DNA of 64,000 nt from Ceratotherium simum simum. Lineage: Eukaryota > Chordata > Mammalia > Perissodactyla > Rhinocerotidae. Below the pieces are notes generated by a model that was given only the letters and a program-made list of their open reading frames with translations, ran no database searches and had not been told where the DNA came from. Positions within the stretch are counted from its first letter, which is position 1. Every line of letters begins with the position of its first letter. The stretch lies in assembly GCF_000283155.1 (NCBI RefSeq), contig NW_004454160.1, forward strand, positions 4,931,539 through 4,995,538, in the 5' to 3' direction. Made by a program: the position numbers and the translations under genes. Positions 34,660 to 44,100 of the stretch are shown here, piece after piece.

Positions 34660-35410
34660 TCCCATAGTAAACCAACAAATTGCCAACTAAGTGTAGACGG
34701 TGATAACAAAACGGAGTAACATGTGTCAAGGCTTCTAAAAGGGAGCAGAGAGGCCACTAAAAAAGTGGGGCTTATGCAGTCTCTACCCAGATGGAATGTA
34801 AGCTTTTTTCTTTTTTTTCTTTCTTTTTTTTTTTGTGAGGAAGCTTGGCCATGAGCTAACATCTGTTGCCAATCTTCCTCTTTTTTGCTGAGGAAGATTA
34901 GCCCTGAGCTAACATCTGTGCCCACCTCCCTCTATTTTTTGTATATGGGATGCCTCCACAGCATGGCTTGATGAGTGGTGTGTCGGTTTGTGCCCAGGAT
35001 CTGAACCCGCGAACCCCGGGCCACCAAAGTGGAGTGTGCGAACTTAACCACTATGCCACTGGGCCAGCCCTGGAATGTAAACTTTTGAAGTGTTCTTCAC
35101 TGCTATCATCCTAACCTTCTTTCAAGCAATATGCTGACCCCCATAGATAAGAACTTTCTGCCTTAGAGATGGCCTTAGCAACCAATCACCTATAGCAAGG
35201 AAGTGACAGTTGTTGCCAGCACCAACACAAATCTTGCAAAACAACCTGTGTAATTTCTCTCTCTTTGCCTTTATAAATCCTTGCTTCTTTTGTTCTCCTT
35301 GGAGCACATTGAGTTTCTACTCGAATCTGTGTCTCTCAAAGTGCAATTCTTGAAACCCCAAATAAATTTTGCTTCTTTTGCAGTTTATGCCTGTTATTCA
35401 TTGACATAAG
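34660..35410 (+). mobile_element. LTR-like block split by an ERE
   Basis: Downstream of the ERE, 'cctttataaatccttgcttc', 'tctactcgaatctgtgtctctc' and 'aaccccaaataaattttgcttc' look like the R/U5 end of a gammaretrovirus-type LTR with an AATAAA signal. The upstream part (34660-34807, including 'gtcaaggcttctaaaagggagcag') may be its 5' half. The 38192-38873 block shows the same arrangement. No viral coding sequence is present. Confidence 0.42.
34808..35070 (-). mobile_element. ERE SINE (equid), antisense
   Basis: Long T-rich start, two GCTAACATCTGT modules, AACCCCGGGCCACCAAAGTG and the end CACTGGGCCAGCCC. Sixteen-base TSDs (TGGAATGTAAGCTTTT / TGGAATGTAAACTTTT, one mismatch) lie at 34792-34807 and 35071-35086. 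Confidence 0.96.
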
Positions 35411-37039
35411 TTATACTTTGGACTCTTATGAGTTAGATTAGTGGTAGTTGGTCCCACAGAGCCCTGCCAACTGTGTCTTTCCAGACTGAGCTTCTGGATC
35501 TGCAAGGCCAAGAAACAGACTCTGGACTAAGTTATCCCACTGCAGGTTCTGTCATCCTGAGACACCCAGCCAGCCAGCTTCCCTTAAAGGAGCTCCACCT
35601 CCTCTCAGATTCTCCAAGTCCCAGGTGCTTAGTATTTAAAGAAACTTGTGGCGAATTCTTTTTGCAATGCAGATAATCCCTCCCTGGTTGATCAAGTTTA
35701 CAACCACTCATATTTATACACTGTTTTTCTCAAAGCTGGCCACACATGTATGCACCCACAAAGAAACCTGCCCAGCACAGTTCAGCCTCTCCTTTCCCTC
35801 CACAAGATAACACACTCAGTTAAAACAACCTGATCAGCCAGACGAGGATCATTTTGATGATTGTGCCTGTGTCTACAGTACAACCACCTGTATCTTGACA
35901 AGTAAACTGATTATTCTATCAGGAGACTTCACTCTTTTATTGGCATTGATGTGACCTTCTTTCATGTGAGCACAAACTTTTTCTCATCCCCAGACAAGGA
36001 TATTCTTTTGTTAAAAATAGAAAAATACAGCATCCTGTGAAAATGGCAAGAATTTCCATGAGGAGTTGTCTTACTCGGGGCCTTGCCAGTGTGCCATTTA
36101 ATGCATGCCTGCAGTATGAAGAGACCCGAAGTGACCTCCCCAGGTGATTTTTTCCTGTGGACGACCGCACATCAGATTTTGGAACAATCCAATAGATCGT
36201 GAGATTGGCAAAAGGAGACAGAGGGACTCAACTGGAAATGAGGCAGGGCGGCAGCCTGACCCCTGCTTTACCCCTCCACTGAGAGGGATGAAATTGAACT
36301 AACTGGATAAGAAGCTAAGGCGAGGGGTCTGGGACCTGGAAGGAGTTAGGAAGACTTTCATTATCTTGTCAATGGTAATGCATAGGTGTGGCTGGTTAGA
36401 ACTCTCACCTGAAAATAAGGCAAGTTCCAAACCCATTGGGTGAAATCTTTGCTGAAAGGATCATTAACTCTCCACATTGTAAAGAGGAAGAAAAAACCCT
36501 TAGGCAAGAAACTAAGAGCCAGCTGGGGGCATTTAGTTTTGAGCCAGTGGCAGAGCAGTGTGAAGGAGGTAATCAACACCTGAATTCAAAATGGCAGCTT
36601 CAGGCCGTCTGGAAATGGGCCAAATGCTGTGAAAATGGCCTGCAGCCACCCCTTAGAAGTGAAGGAAAGACATCTAAAGTAGTAGGTACTCCTGATAAGT
36701 AATTAGGGTTTGATTCCCTTTACTTGTGTTTGAATTGGGTATTTCAACATTTTTTAATAGATGTAGAATTAGTCATAGGTGACAGTGCTTCATAAACTGC
36801 AAAAGGCTAAAAAAAGAAAAAAAAAAAGACCTGTTGTATTTTGTTATCCAGCTATTATCCAAATTCACAGATTACGTATTAAAAATCTCAGGTGAGTTGG
36901 TGTGTTCCCAGTGTGTCAGTTAGTGCTCTGTCTCTGGTCAGGCATTATAGCTGCTATGCCTGGGGACTTCTGACCATCTGGATTACTACCAAGATTCAAG
37001 AGTCCAGGAGGAATTGAGACTTAGAACTTAGCTCAAGAG
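35411..37039. other. Unrecognised sequence
   Basis: No gene or named repeat. An A-rich patch lies near 36810. Parts may be further LTR-related sequence adjoining the previous element. Confidence 0.42.
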
Positions 37040-37206
37040 CAGAGCTTGTCAAACTGTACTGTGCCTTCAAATCACCTAGGCAATCGTGTTAAAATGCAGA
37101 TTCTGATTCCCTGGGTCTAGAATGAGGCCTGAGATTCTGCATTTCTAACAGGCTCCCAGGGGATGCCCATGCTACGGGTCCAGGGACCGCACTTTGAGTA
37201 GCAGGG
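37040..37206 (-). mobile_element. MER5A-type hAT element
   Basis: Left end CAGAGCTTGTCAAACT and right end TTTGAGTAGCAGGG are degraded inverted repeats. Interior 'gttaaaatgcagattctgattccctgggtctag' and 'gcatttctaacaggctccc' fit MER5A. Confidence 0.82.
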
Positions 37207-37303
37207 CTTTGGGCTACACAGTCTGCCACCTCAGTTCTTTTCAATCATAGAATTTTCAAGGAGGTGGATTCAATGTGTGACTGGTTAGGTCAATTGTCTG
37301 GAG

Positions 37304-37493
37304 CAGTGGTTCTCAAAGTCCGGGCCACGGACTAGCAGCATGGGCATCACCTGGGAACTTGTTAGAGATGCTAATTCTTGGGCCCCATCCTCTGAATTTC
37401 TAAACCAGAAACTCTGGGGGTGGGGCCCAGTAATTTGTGTTTTGATAAGACCTCCATGTGATTCTGATGCCCACCAGTGTTTGAGAACCACTG
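37304..37493 (+). mobile_element. MER5A-type hAT element
   Basis: CAGTGGTTCTCAAAGTCCGG at the start and GTTTGAGAACCACTG at the end form clear inverted repeats. The interior has 'catcacctgggaacttgttagagatgc' and 'ccagaaactctgggggtggggccc'. Flanking CTGGAG/CTCCAG makes the inverted repeat appear longer. It is one of three MER5-type units in tandem. Confidence 0.92.
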
Positions 37494-37496
37494 CTC

Positions 37497-37655
37497 CAGC
37501 ACATTAAAATCACCTGGGGAATTAAAAAAAATTCTCTGGATCCCATTCCAGAGAATCTAACTTGGTCATTCTGGGGTAGAACCCAGACACCAGGATATTT
37601 TAAAGGGATCCGTGGAGATTCTAATGTGTAGTCAGCACTGAGAACAGCTGGGCTA
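37497..37655 (+). mobile_element. MER5-type fragment
   Basis: 'aaatcacctggggaattaaa', 'aattctctggatcccattccagag' and 'agattctaatgtgtagtcagcactgagaacag' resemble MER5 sequence without a clean left end. It immediately follows the previous copy. Confidence 0.55.
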
Positions 37656-37799
37656 GAACAGAAAGCCAATCCTGCTCACATAAGACAGTTTGCTGAAAAG
37701 CATCTCAGTGACCACCACAGGCTGGCTGCAGGTCTGGACATCTATCTGAAGTGTGTGCATCCCGGGTCTCCAGGGCCACTGGGTCAGAGAGTGTGGACG

Positions 37800-38191
37800 A
37801 TGCAGAATTAAGTCCTCACTCTTCACCCTGACACTCACCTTCATCCCTGGTTATCCTCTCTCCTTTTGCTCACGATGTGCTCTGGCTAGAACACCCTCCT
37901 GTTACACTGTCACCAATGAAAAGTTTTACCCATCCTTAAAGGCCCATATCAAACCCAGGTCTTCAGAAATCCCTTCCTATACTCCCTCGCCAGATTAGAT
38001 TTATTCTTCCGTAGAATTTCATGGCATGTTATTTTCAATTTTTATTTTCCTATATTACCTACATTTCTTGACTCTTCCCCTCCACTGAATTGTAAACTCT
38101 TTGACACCAAGAAGTGCATAACACTCAACTTTGTACCTCTCTTTTCAGTGTAAGTGCTGCACTGTGAACCCAGTAGGCATTCAGTAAATAT
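37800..38191 (+). mobile_element. L2 LINE 3' fragment
   Basis: 'aaggcccatatcaaacccaggtcttcagaaatcccttcc', 'gcatgttattttcaatttttattttc', 'ctgaattgtaaactctttgacaccaag' and 'cccagtaggcattcagtaaatatt' follow the sense L2 3' end to its terminus. Confidence 0.75.
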
Positions 38192-38873
38192 TGTGAAAGA
38201 TGACATGAGTGGAGCCATATTAAAATAGAGCCAGAGCAGCCATTTCAGAGGAATTGCCTTGCATGTCTTATTTTCTTTATCTTCCAAACTGGACCAAATT
38301 ACCAACATTCCAAGAAGTCAGTAAGGACAAGAATCCCCTATCTGTAAGGACTGATGAAATTGGACTTTGCTGATGACTGGATTGCTAACCAGTCAATGCA
38401 GCACAAGTCTAGCCTTTTGCCTGATGATCAAACCTCATGTCAATCTATGAAGTACAAACCTAGCCTCACCTTATCTATCTACCTTATCAACCTTCTTTAA
38501 TACAACTCACCTCATCCTCTCCTTTATTTTTTTTTTTTTGTGAGGAAGATCAGCCCTGAGCTAACATCCATGCCGATCTTCCTCTGCTTTATATGGGACG
38601 CCGCCACAGCATGGCCTGACAAGCAGTGCATCGGTGCACGCCCGGGATCTGAACCCAGGCTGCCAGCAGCAGAGCGTGCGCACTTAACCGCTATGCCACA
38701 GGGCCAGCCCCTCATCCTCTCCTTTTCACATAGAAACCCTCAGCCTCTCTCCTGTAATTGGGACAATACTTGGGTTTCTACCTGAATCCGTGCTCACCAA
38801 ATCGCAATCCTTTGATCCCAAATAAACGCTTTGCCTCTTAAACTTGTTTCTGTTTTTGTAGGTTAACAATAAT
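38192..38873 (+). mobile_element. LTR-like block split by an ERE
   Basis: Begins TGTGAAAGATGACATGAG next to the L2 terminus and ends GTAGGTTAACA, giving TG...CA termini. The 3' part has 'ggtttctacctgaatccgtgctc' and CCCAAATAAACGC, an R/U5-like end with a polyadenylation signal, similar to 35270-35400. Without the ERE it is about 480-500 bp. The family is not identified and there is no coding content. Confidence 0.5.
38526..38709 (-). mobile_element. ERE SINE (equid), short form, antisense
   Basis: T-run, GTGAGGAAGATCAGCCCTGA and end ACAGGGCCAGCCC, with one body module. Exact 16 bp TSDs CCTCATCCTCTCCTTT lie at 38510-38525 and 38710-38725. Confidence 0.97.
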
Positions 38874-38874
38874 T

Positions 38875-39037
38875 CTTGAATCTGGGGTCAGAACACCTGG
38901 GCTTGAGGCTTGCAATTGGTGGCTGCATGACTCAGGTTGTTAGATCTCTCTTAGCCTCACTTATCTGTAAAATTAGGATGTTGAACTAGATGATCTTTAA
39001 GCTCCCTTGCAAAGCTCAGATTCTATGATTCTATGTA
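38875..39037 (+). mobile_element. MIR3 SINE
   Basis: 'gggtcagaacacctgggcttg', 'cctcacttatctgtaaaattagg', 'gttgaactagatgatctttaag' and the ATTCTATGATTCTATG terminus are diagnostic of MIR3, whose tail is shared with L3/CR1. Confidence 0.8.
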
Positions 39038-39092
39038 GTCTATTCTTATCCCTGAAAAAATAAGTCTAAACATAAGCCCTACTGATACTGGG

Positions 39093-39739
39093 TGTAGTTG
39101 GCCACTGGGGTAGAGATGGACACAAATTCTTTGATCCTCCTCCCACAGAGAGGTGGGGTCTATTTCCCCTCCTTGTGATTCTGGGCTGCACTGTGACTTG
39201 CTTTGACCAATAATAGACTGCAGCAGAAACGACATTGTGCCAGTTCTGGGCACAGTAAATGGGTGTCTGAGGCAGGATTGGGATGAGGTTAGGGGAGGAG
39301 GGTGAGGAAGAAATTGGGAATGCTGGGACTCCAAGAAAGGCCTCTAATAGGGTCTGGCAGTTTTGGCTTTATGTGTCCTGGAACACTAGGTGTTAGAGAC
39401 CTGAACTGTCATGTAAGAAGTCTGGCCACCTTGCTGGAGAGACTACAGGGAGAGGCTCTGAGTCTACGTGAAGAGAGGAGGGCCCATGTTGTCCAGCCCT
39501 ACAGACATCCCTGCCTAGCTGTCAGGTATGTGAGTAAAATCGTTTTGGACCCTCCAGATCTGCCCCACCACTAGCTGAATACCACTGAGTGATCCCCCCA
39601 GTTGATGCCACCTGGAGCAGGAGAATCACCCAGCTGAGCCCTTCCTGATTCCTGATCTACAAAATCACAATACATAATAAAGTGGTGCTAAGTCACCAAC
39701 TTTAGGGTAGTTCCTTAGGCAGCAACAGATAACAGAACA
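39093..39739 (+). mobile_element. MLT1-type LTR (ERVL-MaLR) with an internal insertion
   Basis: Sense LTR from TGTAGTTGG to AACAGAACA. It has TGACTTGCTTTGACCAATAA, GACATTGTGCCAGTTCTGGG, 'atgtaagaagtctggccaccttgctggagagac', 'tcttttggaccctccagatctgcccc' type and ACATAATAAAGTGG blocks. A segment at about 39254-39345 is not expected in this family. The 90-codon plus frame 39302-39574 is LTR sequence, not a gene. Confidence 0.76.
39254..39345 (+). repeat. Foreign segment inside the LTR, paired with 41829-41911
   Basis: About 80-90 bases including GGGTGAGGAAGAAATTGGGA and TGCTGGGACTCCAAGAAAGG interrupt the LTR between 'gccagttctgggcaca' and 'gtctggcagttttggc'. A copy at roughly 85% identity lies in the same orientation at 41829-41911. 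Confidence 0.75.
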
Positions 39740-39917
39740 TTGTGTAAATAGCATTATCCTTGTATGTGACATTCTATGCAGTTTAACATGCAAATATCTG
39801 ATAGATGTCAGAGAAAATACCAATACACACATACATCATATGGAAGTGCAGACATTTTGTGTGATTCCTACTGGCTTTGATTTCTCAAGTTAATTAAATG
39901 GCCTATGGGTACATTTC

Positions 39918-40228
39918 GATTTATTTATTTATTTTTTATTTTTTTGTGAGGAAGATCAGCCCTGAGCTAACATCCATGCTAATCCTCCTCTTTTTGCTGA
40001 GGAAGACCGGCTCTGAGCTAACATCTATTGCCAATCCTCCTCCTTTTTTTTTTGCCCCAAAGCCCCAGTAGATAGTTGTATGTCATAGCTGCACATCCTT
40101 CTAGTTGCTGTATGTGGGACGCAGCCTCAGCATGGCCGGAGAAGCGGTGCGTCGGTGCGCCCCCGGGATCCGAGGACAGCCGGTAGCAGAGCGTGCGCAC
40201 TTAACCGCTAAGCCATGGGGCCGGCCCC
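39918..40228 (-). mobile_element. ERE1 SINE (equid), full-length, antisense
   Basis: The longest ERE here. Besides the duplicated GCTAACATC modules it carries the extra central block CCCCAGTAGATAGTTGTATG ... CACATCCTTCTAGTTGCTGT that distinguishes ERE1, and ends ATGGGGCCGGCCCC. TSDs TGGGTACATTTC / TGGATACATTTC (one mismatch) lie at 39906-39917 and 40229-40240. The B box (GGATCCGAGGA in this orientation) is altered. Confidence 0.97.
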
Positions 40229-40240
40229 TGGATACATTTC

Positions 40241-41299
40241 TAGAGCAAAATGCCCAACCACTAAAGACAACGGCCTCCTTGAGAGTTGTGCTTAGGCCTA
40301 GGCAGCAGCACCAAACGCAAAATGGGGACTTGTTAGGCAGATGTAGGAGGAGCCGGGGAATTGTAATGAAGGCTTGAGAAGGTGGAGCCCTCCACAGAGA
40401 GGGCTGTGTCTGCTCCTCAACACAGTATGGCCATTTCCTTGGGTGAATTTTCAGTTTGGGAGAGATTTGCAGTTTGAAAAGGGGGATTTTATTTCTTCCT
40501 CTCCCAACTAATTTAAACCTCCTCCGATCCCAAGGGAGATTTTTAGTGCAGTATAATCAGGACACTTTCAGAATCACAGCCTCTTTTTCTGAACGTGTTT
40601 CTTATGTAAATGCCGCATCAGAGAAATTTCCCTCTGCTTTACACTTTAATTCTGCTTTTAAAACCTGCAAAAGAGAAACATAGAGAAAGACACCTTGAAA
40701 ATGCTTTGGGTTTCATCTATTTTCCATTTTTACCTCAGGCTTCGATATTTTTTTTTTATCCTTGTTCTTCAAGTTGAGTATATTTTAAAATCATCCTCTG
40801 TTGAACCGGGAAAGCAAAGAAAAATGATGATTCCTGAACATGTAGGCTGCCCAAATATACCAAGAAATACAAGGCACTCCATAATGATCTAATAATCCTC
40901 AGCATGCCGCAGTGAAGTCAGGTGCCCCAGAGCAGGCAAGTCAAGGGACATCCAAAGAGGCCTCTGTGTCCCCCTCCCCCGTGTCACAGTGCTTCTGGAC
41001 GCTGCGGGGGTGGGGGGGGGAGGCCTGGCTCCGTAGGTCTCTTTCAAGGTTTTTTCTTCCTGACTCCCTTCCCCTCCCCCCCCCCGCCCCTAGGGAGAAC
41101 TGGCCATGTATTTAGTGTTCGAGGCCCACCCACCGCAGTCCACACAGCGACTGTCATACAACACCTTACTGAGGTGATCTGTTCACATCTATTGGCCCGC
41201 TTGGGAGCACAAGCCGTGAGGGGAGAAGATGGCTTATATCTCATCTCCATATCCCTGTACACAGCAAAAATCAGAGTTAAAGAATGAATGATTGAATGA
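40241..41299. other. Unrecognised sequence
   Basis: Contains the G-tract/C-tract inverted repeat annotated separately. No gene: the 121-codon plus frame 40922-41287 crosses the homopolymer tracts and looks spurious. Confidence 0.45.
41006..41090. repeat. G-tract / C-tract inverted repeat
   Basis: G5-T-G9-A-G2 at 41006-41023 faces C4-T-C10-G-C4 at 41071-41090, nearly its reverse complement (18 bp, one to two mismatches), with a loop of about 49 bases. Either arm could also form a quadruplex or i-motif. Confidence 0.9.
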
Positions 41300-41505
41300 G
41301 TGGGTTTGAATTCAAATTCAGGCACTTACTGGCAGCATTTCCTTGGGCAAGTTATTTCATCTCTGAGAAGACCCTGGTTTCCTCTCTGTGGGATGGGGAG
41401 CATGGCAACCACCTCCCGAGTAGTTGTGAGGAATAAATGGTGACATTGGGGAAGTACGTGGCAGAATGTGCCAGGCATACAGTAGGTGTTCAGCTAAGGT
41501 TTGGT
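41300..41505 (+). mobile_element. MIR SINE
   Basis: 'gggtttgaattcaaattcaggcac', 'ccttgggcaagttatttcatctctgag', 'gtagttgtgaggaataaatgg' and 'gtgccaggcatacagtaggtgttcag' give a sense MIR. Confidence 0.8.
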
Positions 41506-41994
41506 CACTCCTCTTTCCCAGCCCCACCTCCTACAGCTGAGCCCACAGGTGGAAGGGGCCCTGCCTCTGTGCTAAGGGAGTGCCTGCAGGGCTGGCTTGC
41601 CCTGCCTGCAGTGCCGCTCCACATTCCGAGTCGTCCCTTAAATCAATTCCTTTAAGAACTTGCCCTTTAACGCGAGGCTTAGATTCTACTTAAAAGGCAA
41701 ATCTTGGGGAAGGAGGAGAAGGAGAACAGTTCAGGCTGTTATCAGTCACTGAAACCTCAGTGTGAACTAGTCCCAGATCCTTCTCATAGAACACATTGTA
41801 ATGGAGAAGTGAGGGAGAGAGGGCAAATGGGTGTGGAGGCAGGGTTGGGAATGGCATAAGTGGAGAGAGGGTGAGGAGGAAATTGGGAATGTTGGGACTC
41901 CAAAGAAAAGGATCAGGAGACGCTGCCTGGTAAACCTTGCCAAGTTGGAGAGAGAAGAGTTCAGATGGGAGCTCTTCCTCCTGCTGGAAGCCTG
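41506..41994. other. Unrecognised sequence
   Basis: Includes the 41829-41911 segment described separately. No other repeat or gene recognised. Confidence 0.45.
41829..41911 (+). repeat. Segment paired with 39254-39345
   Basis: GGGTGTGGAGGCAGGGTTGG, GAGGGTGAGGAGGAAATTGG and GTTGGGACTCCAAAGAAAAG align with the segment inside the MLT1-type LTR 2.6 kb upstream. It may be the donor, or both may be copies of an unnamed repeat. Confidence 0.75.
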
Positions 41995-42140
41995 ACTGCA
42001 AGCAAGTTACTTAACCTCTTTGAATTGTAGTTTTCTGATGTAAAATGGGGCTAATATCAGCTATGGTATGCGGTGACTCTAGGGATTAAGTGAGGCAACG
42101 GATATAAAGTGCTTAGTAGATGGCTGGTGCTCAGGCCTCA
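41995..42140 (+). mobile_element. MIR SINE 3' half
   Basis: AAGCAAGTTACTTAACCTCT, 'gttttctgatgtaaaatggggctaat' and 'aaagtgcttagtagatggctgg' are the 3' half of a sense MIR. Confidence 0.72.
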
Positions 42141-42479
42141 GGACGCACGCACTGTGGGTACAGGAGAGAGGATGCACAGCGCTACACCACTGAGCAGTGG
42201 GTTAAGTAAGGCTCTCTGTGGCGCATCGAGGTTGTCGTTTATTATTTCCCTTTCCTCGCCTCAATTGCCTGAAGCCAGCTGTGACCACAGTGACAGCCAC
42301 CTAAATTAATTATGAGAGAATGCATCTTCTCCATCCTCAAATCCCAAACCAGAGACAGAGGCGAGAGCACAACGATAATATTACATTCCAGCGGAGACAG
42401 GCGACCTCAACCCCAGCTCCAGGAAGCTCCAGCAAGGAAATGGTGAAAACATTCCACCGTTCAATTGAAAGCCTGTATT
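42141..42479. other. Non-repetitive DNA upstream of the CpG island
   Basis: No repeat recognised. It includes CTAAATTAATTATGAGAG (~42301) with a TAATTA homeodomain-type core and an ATGCAT. It looks like unique DNA flanking a promoter; function unknown. Confidence 0.4.
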
Positions 42480-42835
42480 AAATACCAGTAGGTGGGAGGC
42501 AATTCAGAGGGCGGGCAGGGCGCGCGGCGGGGCTGGACCGGGTAGGCGGGCGGCAGGGCCCCGGGGCGCCGCCCTTCCTCGCCCCCACCCTCGGGCGTCA
42601 TTAAAACCAGGCCCGGCTCCTTCCCGCTCCCCGGCGACGTGCTCCCGCCCCTTTGGTTTCCTCCTCCGTGTCTTCCTTCTCCTCCCACCCCAGCGCTGCC
42701 CACTGCTCCTGCGCCCCCTCTCCAGGTGCCCAAGCGGGGGACAGGAGCCCCACCGGCCGCTGCGTGGTGGCTGATCGCCAGCGCCAGCCGCAGCGCAGCC
42801 TTTGTCACCCTATCGCCGCCCTCCCCTGGCTCCTC
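42480..42835. promoter_or_regulatory. CpG-island-like segment
   Basis: By eye about 30-35 CpG occur in 355 bases, with several GGGCGG/CCGCCC boxes (e.g. GAGGGCGGGC near 42508) and a GCGCCCCCT core near 42711. CpG density falls sharply outside. A TATA-less promoter is plausible. A 172-codon minus frame (42461-42979) and a 166-codon plus frame (42639-43139) overlap here, so openness reflects base composition. Confidence 0.6.
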
Positions 42836-43924
42836 CTTCCCTCCCTTTCTCTTTCCCTCCTTTCTCCTCCTTTCCCCCTTTGCCCTGCCCTCTTCCTTAT
42901 TCTGTCCCCACCCCCTGGAGCCTCCCCCTGTCCGGAACGGCCAGGAGAAGGCTGGTGCCGCTGACAGCGAGCCCAGCACCCGGCTGAGCTTTTCTGCTTG
43001 CAGTGAGAAGGGGCAGGGAGGACATCTCAGCAGGTGCCCTGGCTGGCCTGTCCCAGGCTGCGCGTGCTGCTGGGAGGCCGGAGCTGGGCCCTCGCCCTGG
43101 GCCTGCCACAGCTGGCATTGCCTTGTGTGCTCAGTCTAGGCCGGCCGGCCCCCAGCCCCAGCCAGCTGGACAGACACCACCTCTGAGAGCCACATGCTGG
43201 GGGAAAAGCAAAGACACCTTCACCTCTCCCGGCTCACCTCTGCGTGCAGAAACACTCCAGCAGGGCTCAGGTTGTTCGCTGGGCCCAGGAGACTGGGGGC
43301 AGGAGCGCCAGGTGCACTCCTGGGATGGGACTGTAGGGGGGCCTCTCACTAAGACTGCAGCTCCTTCTGTCAAAGCGGCCCCAGAGCAGAGCGGAGCCGT
43401 GTCCACATTCAGTCCCTGGCTGGGGAAGCCTTTGACATTTCCTCCCCTGCGGGAGTGGGCTTCTCTATAGGTCACATTGCTCTAGGAAAGAAAAAAGAAT
43501 CGTGATCTGAGTTGTGGAAAGTTTACTTAAAATCTTATTAAGGTTTATTTTTAGAGCTGATGTCTGCTGGTCTTACCACCAGAGACAAATTCTAGAGGGG
43601 TCTCTCTGCTCTGCTGACCTTTAAGGAAAGACTTCAGAGATGAGAGCAGAGCAGGGAGAGGCAGGTTCTGTCCTGGAAGGGTAGGTTTTCACTATGCTTG
43701 CAGCCCTTGCCTGCCTGCATAGGGAGGCAGCCCTGGGCTGGGTCCAACAGGCATCTGGATGCACCCAGTGCCAGGAGAGTGGGAATCCTGTCCAGGGGTG
43801 AAGGACATTGCCCCTCTTTCCTCCAAGCCTATTCACCACAAAAGACAAGTCTCCCTACCCACTCCCACTGTACCCACTCTCCACCAGACCCTGGGAAAAG
43901 GCCAGCTTGGCCTCTGGGATAGTC
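42836..43924. other. GC-rich unrecognised sequence downstream of the CpG island
   Basis: A polypyrimidine tract at 42836-42925, then GC-rich sequence. TTTTCTGCTTGCAG ending near 43002 resembles a splice acceptor. Open frames on both strands overlap and I recognise none of the products. Confidence 0.4.
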
Positions 43925-44100
43925 TGATAATAATTGAGTGCTTCCCACATGCCAGATAGTGTTCTAAATGCTTTACATACAAGAACTCACGTAATTCTCA
44001 CTATAACCCTATTACCATCCCCATTTTGCAGATTAAAAAACTGAGGCACAGAGAGTTTAAGCAATTTGTGCAAGGCCATATCACTTTCTGATTGTTTTCC
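43925..44100 (-). mobile_element. MIR SINE
   Basis: Antisense MIR: TAATTGAGTGCTTCCCACAT, 'gtgttctaaatgctttacatac', CCATTTTGCAGATTAAAAAA and 'ctgaggcacagagagtttaagcaatttg'. Confidence 0.85.

Noticed and set aside
34660..38873. Two LTR-like blocks as a possible single endogenous retrovirus (5' and 3' LTR)
   Set aside because: The 2.7 kb between them holds MER5A elements and an L2 end and shows no gag, pol or env resemblance. Both look like solo or unrelated LTRs.
39302..39574. 90-codon plus frame ending DPPDLPHH
   Set aside because: Lies wholly in an MLT1-type LTR and its inserted segment.
42461..43139. 172-codon minus and 166-codon plus frames at the 42.5 kb CpG island
   Set aside because: Both are low-complexity (Gly/Arg/Lys-rich or Pro/Ser/Leu-rich), overlap each other, and reflect base composition and a polypyrimidine tract.
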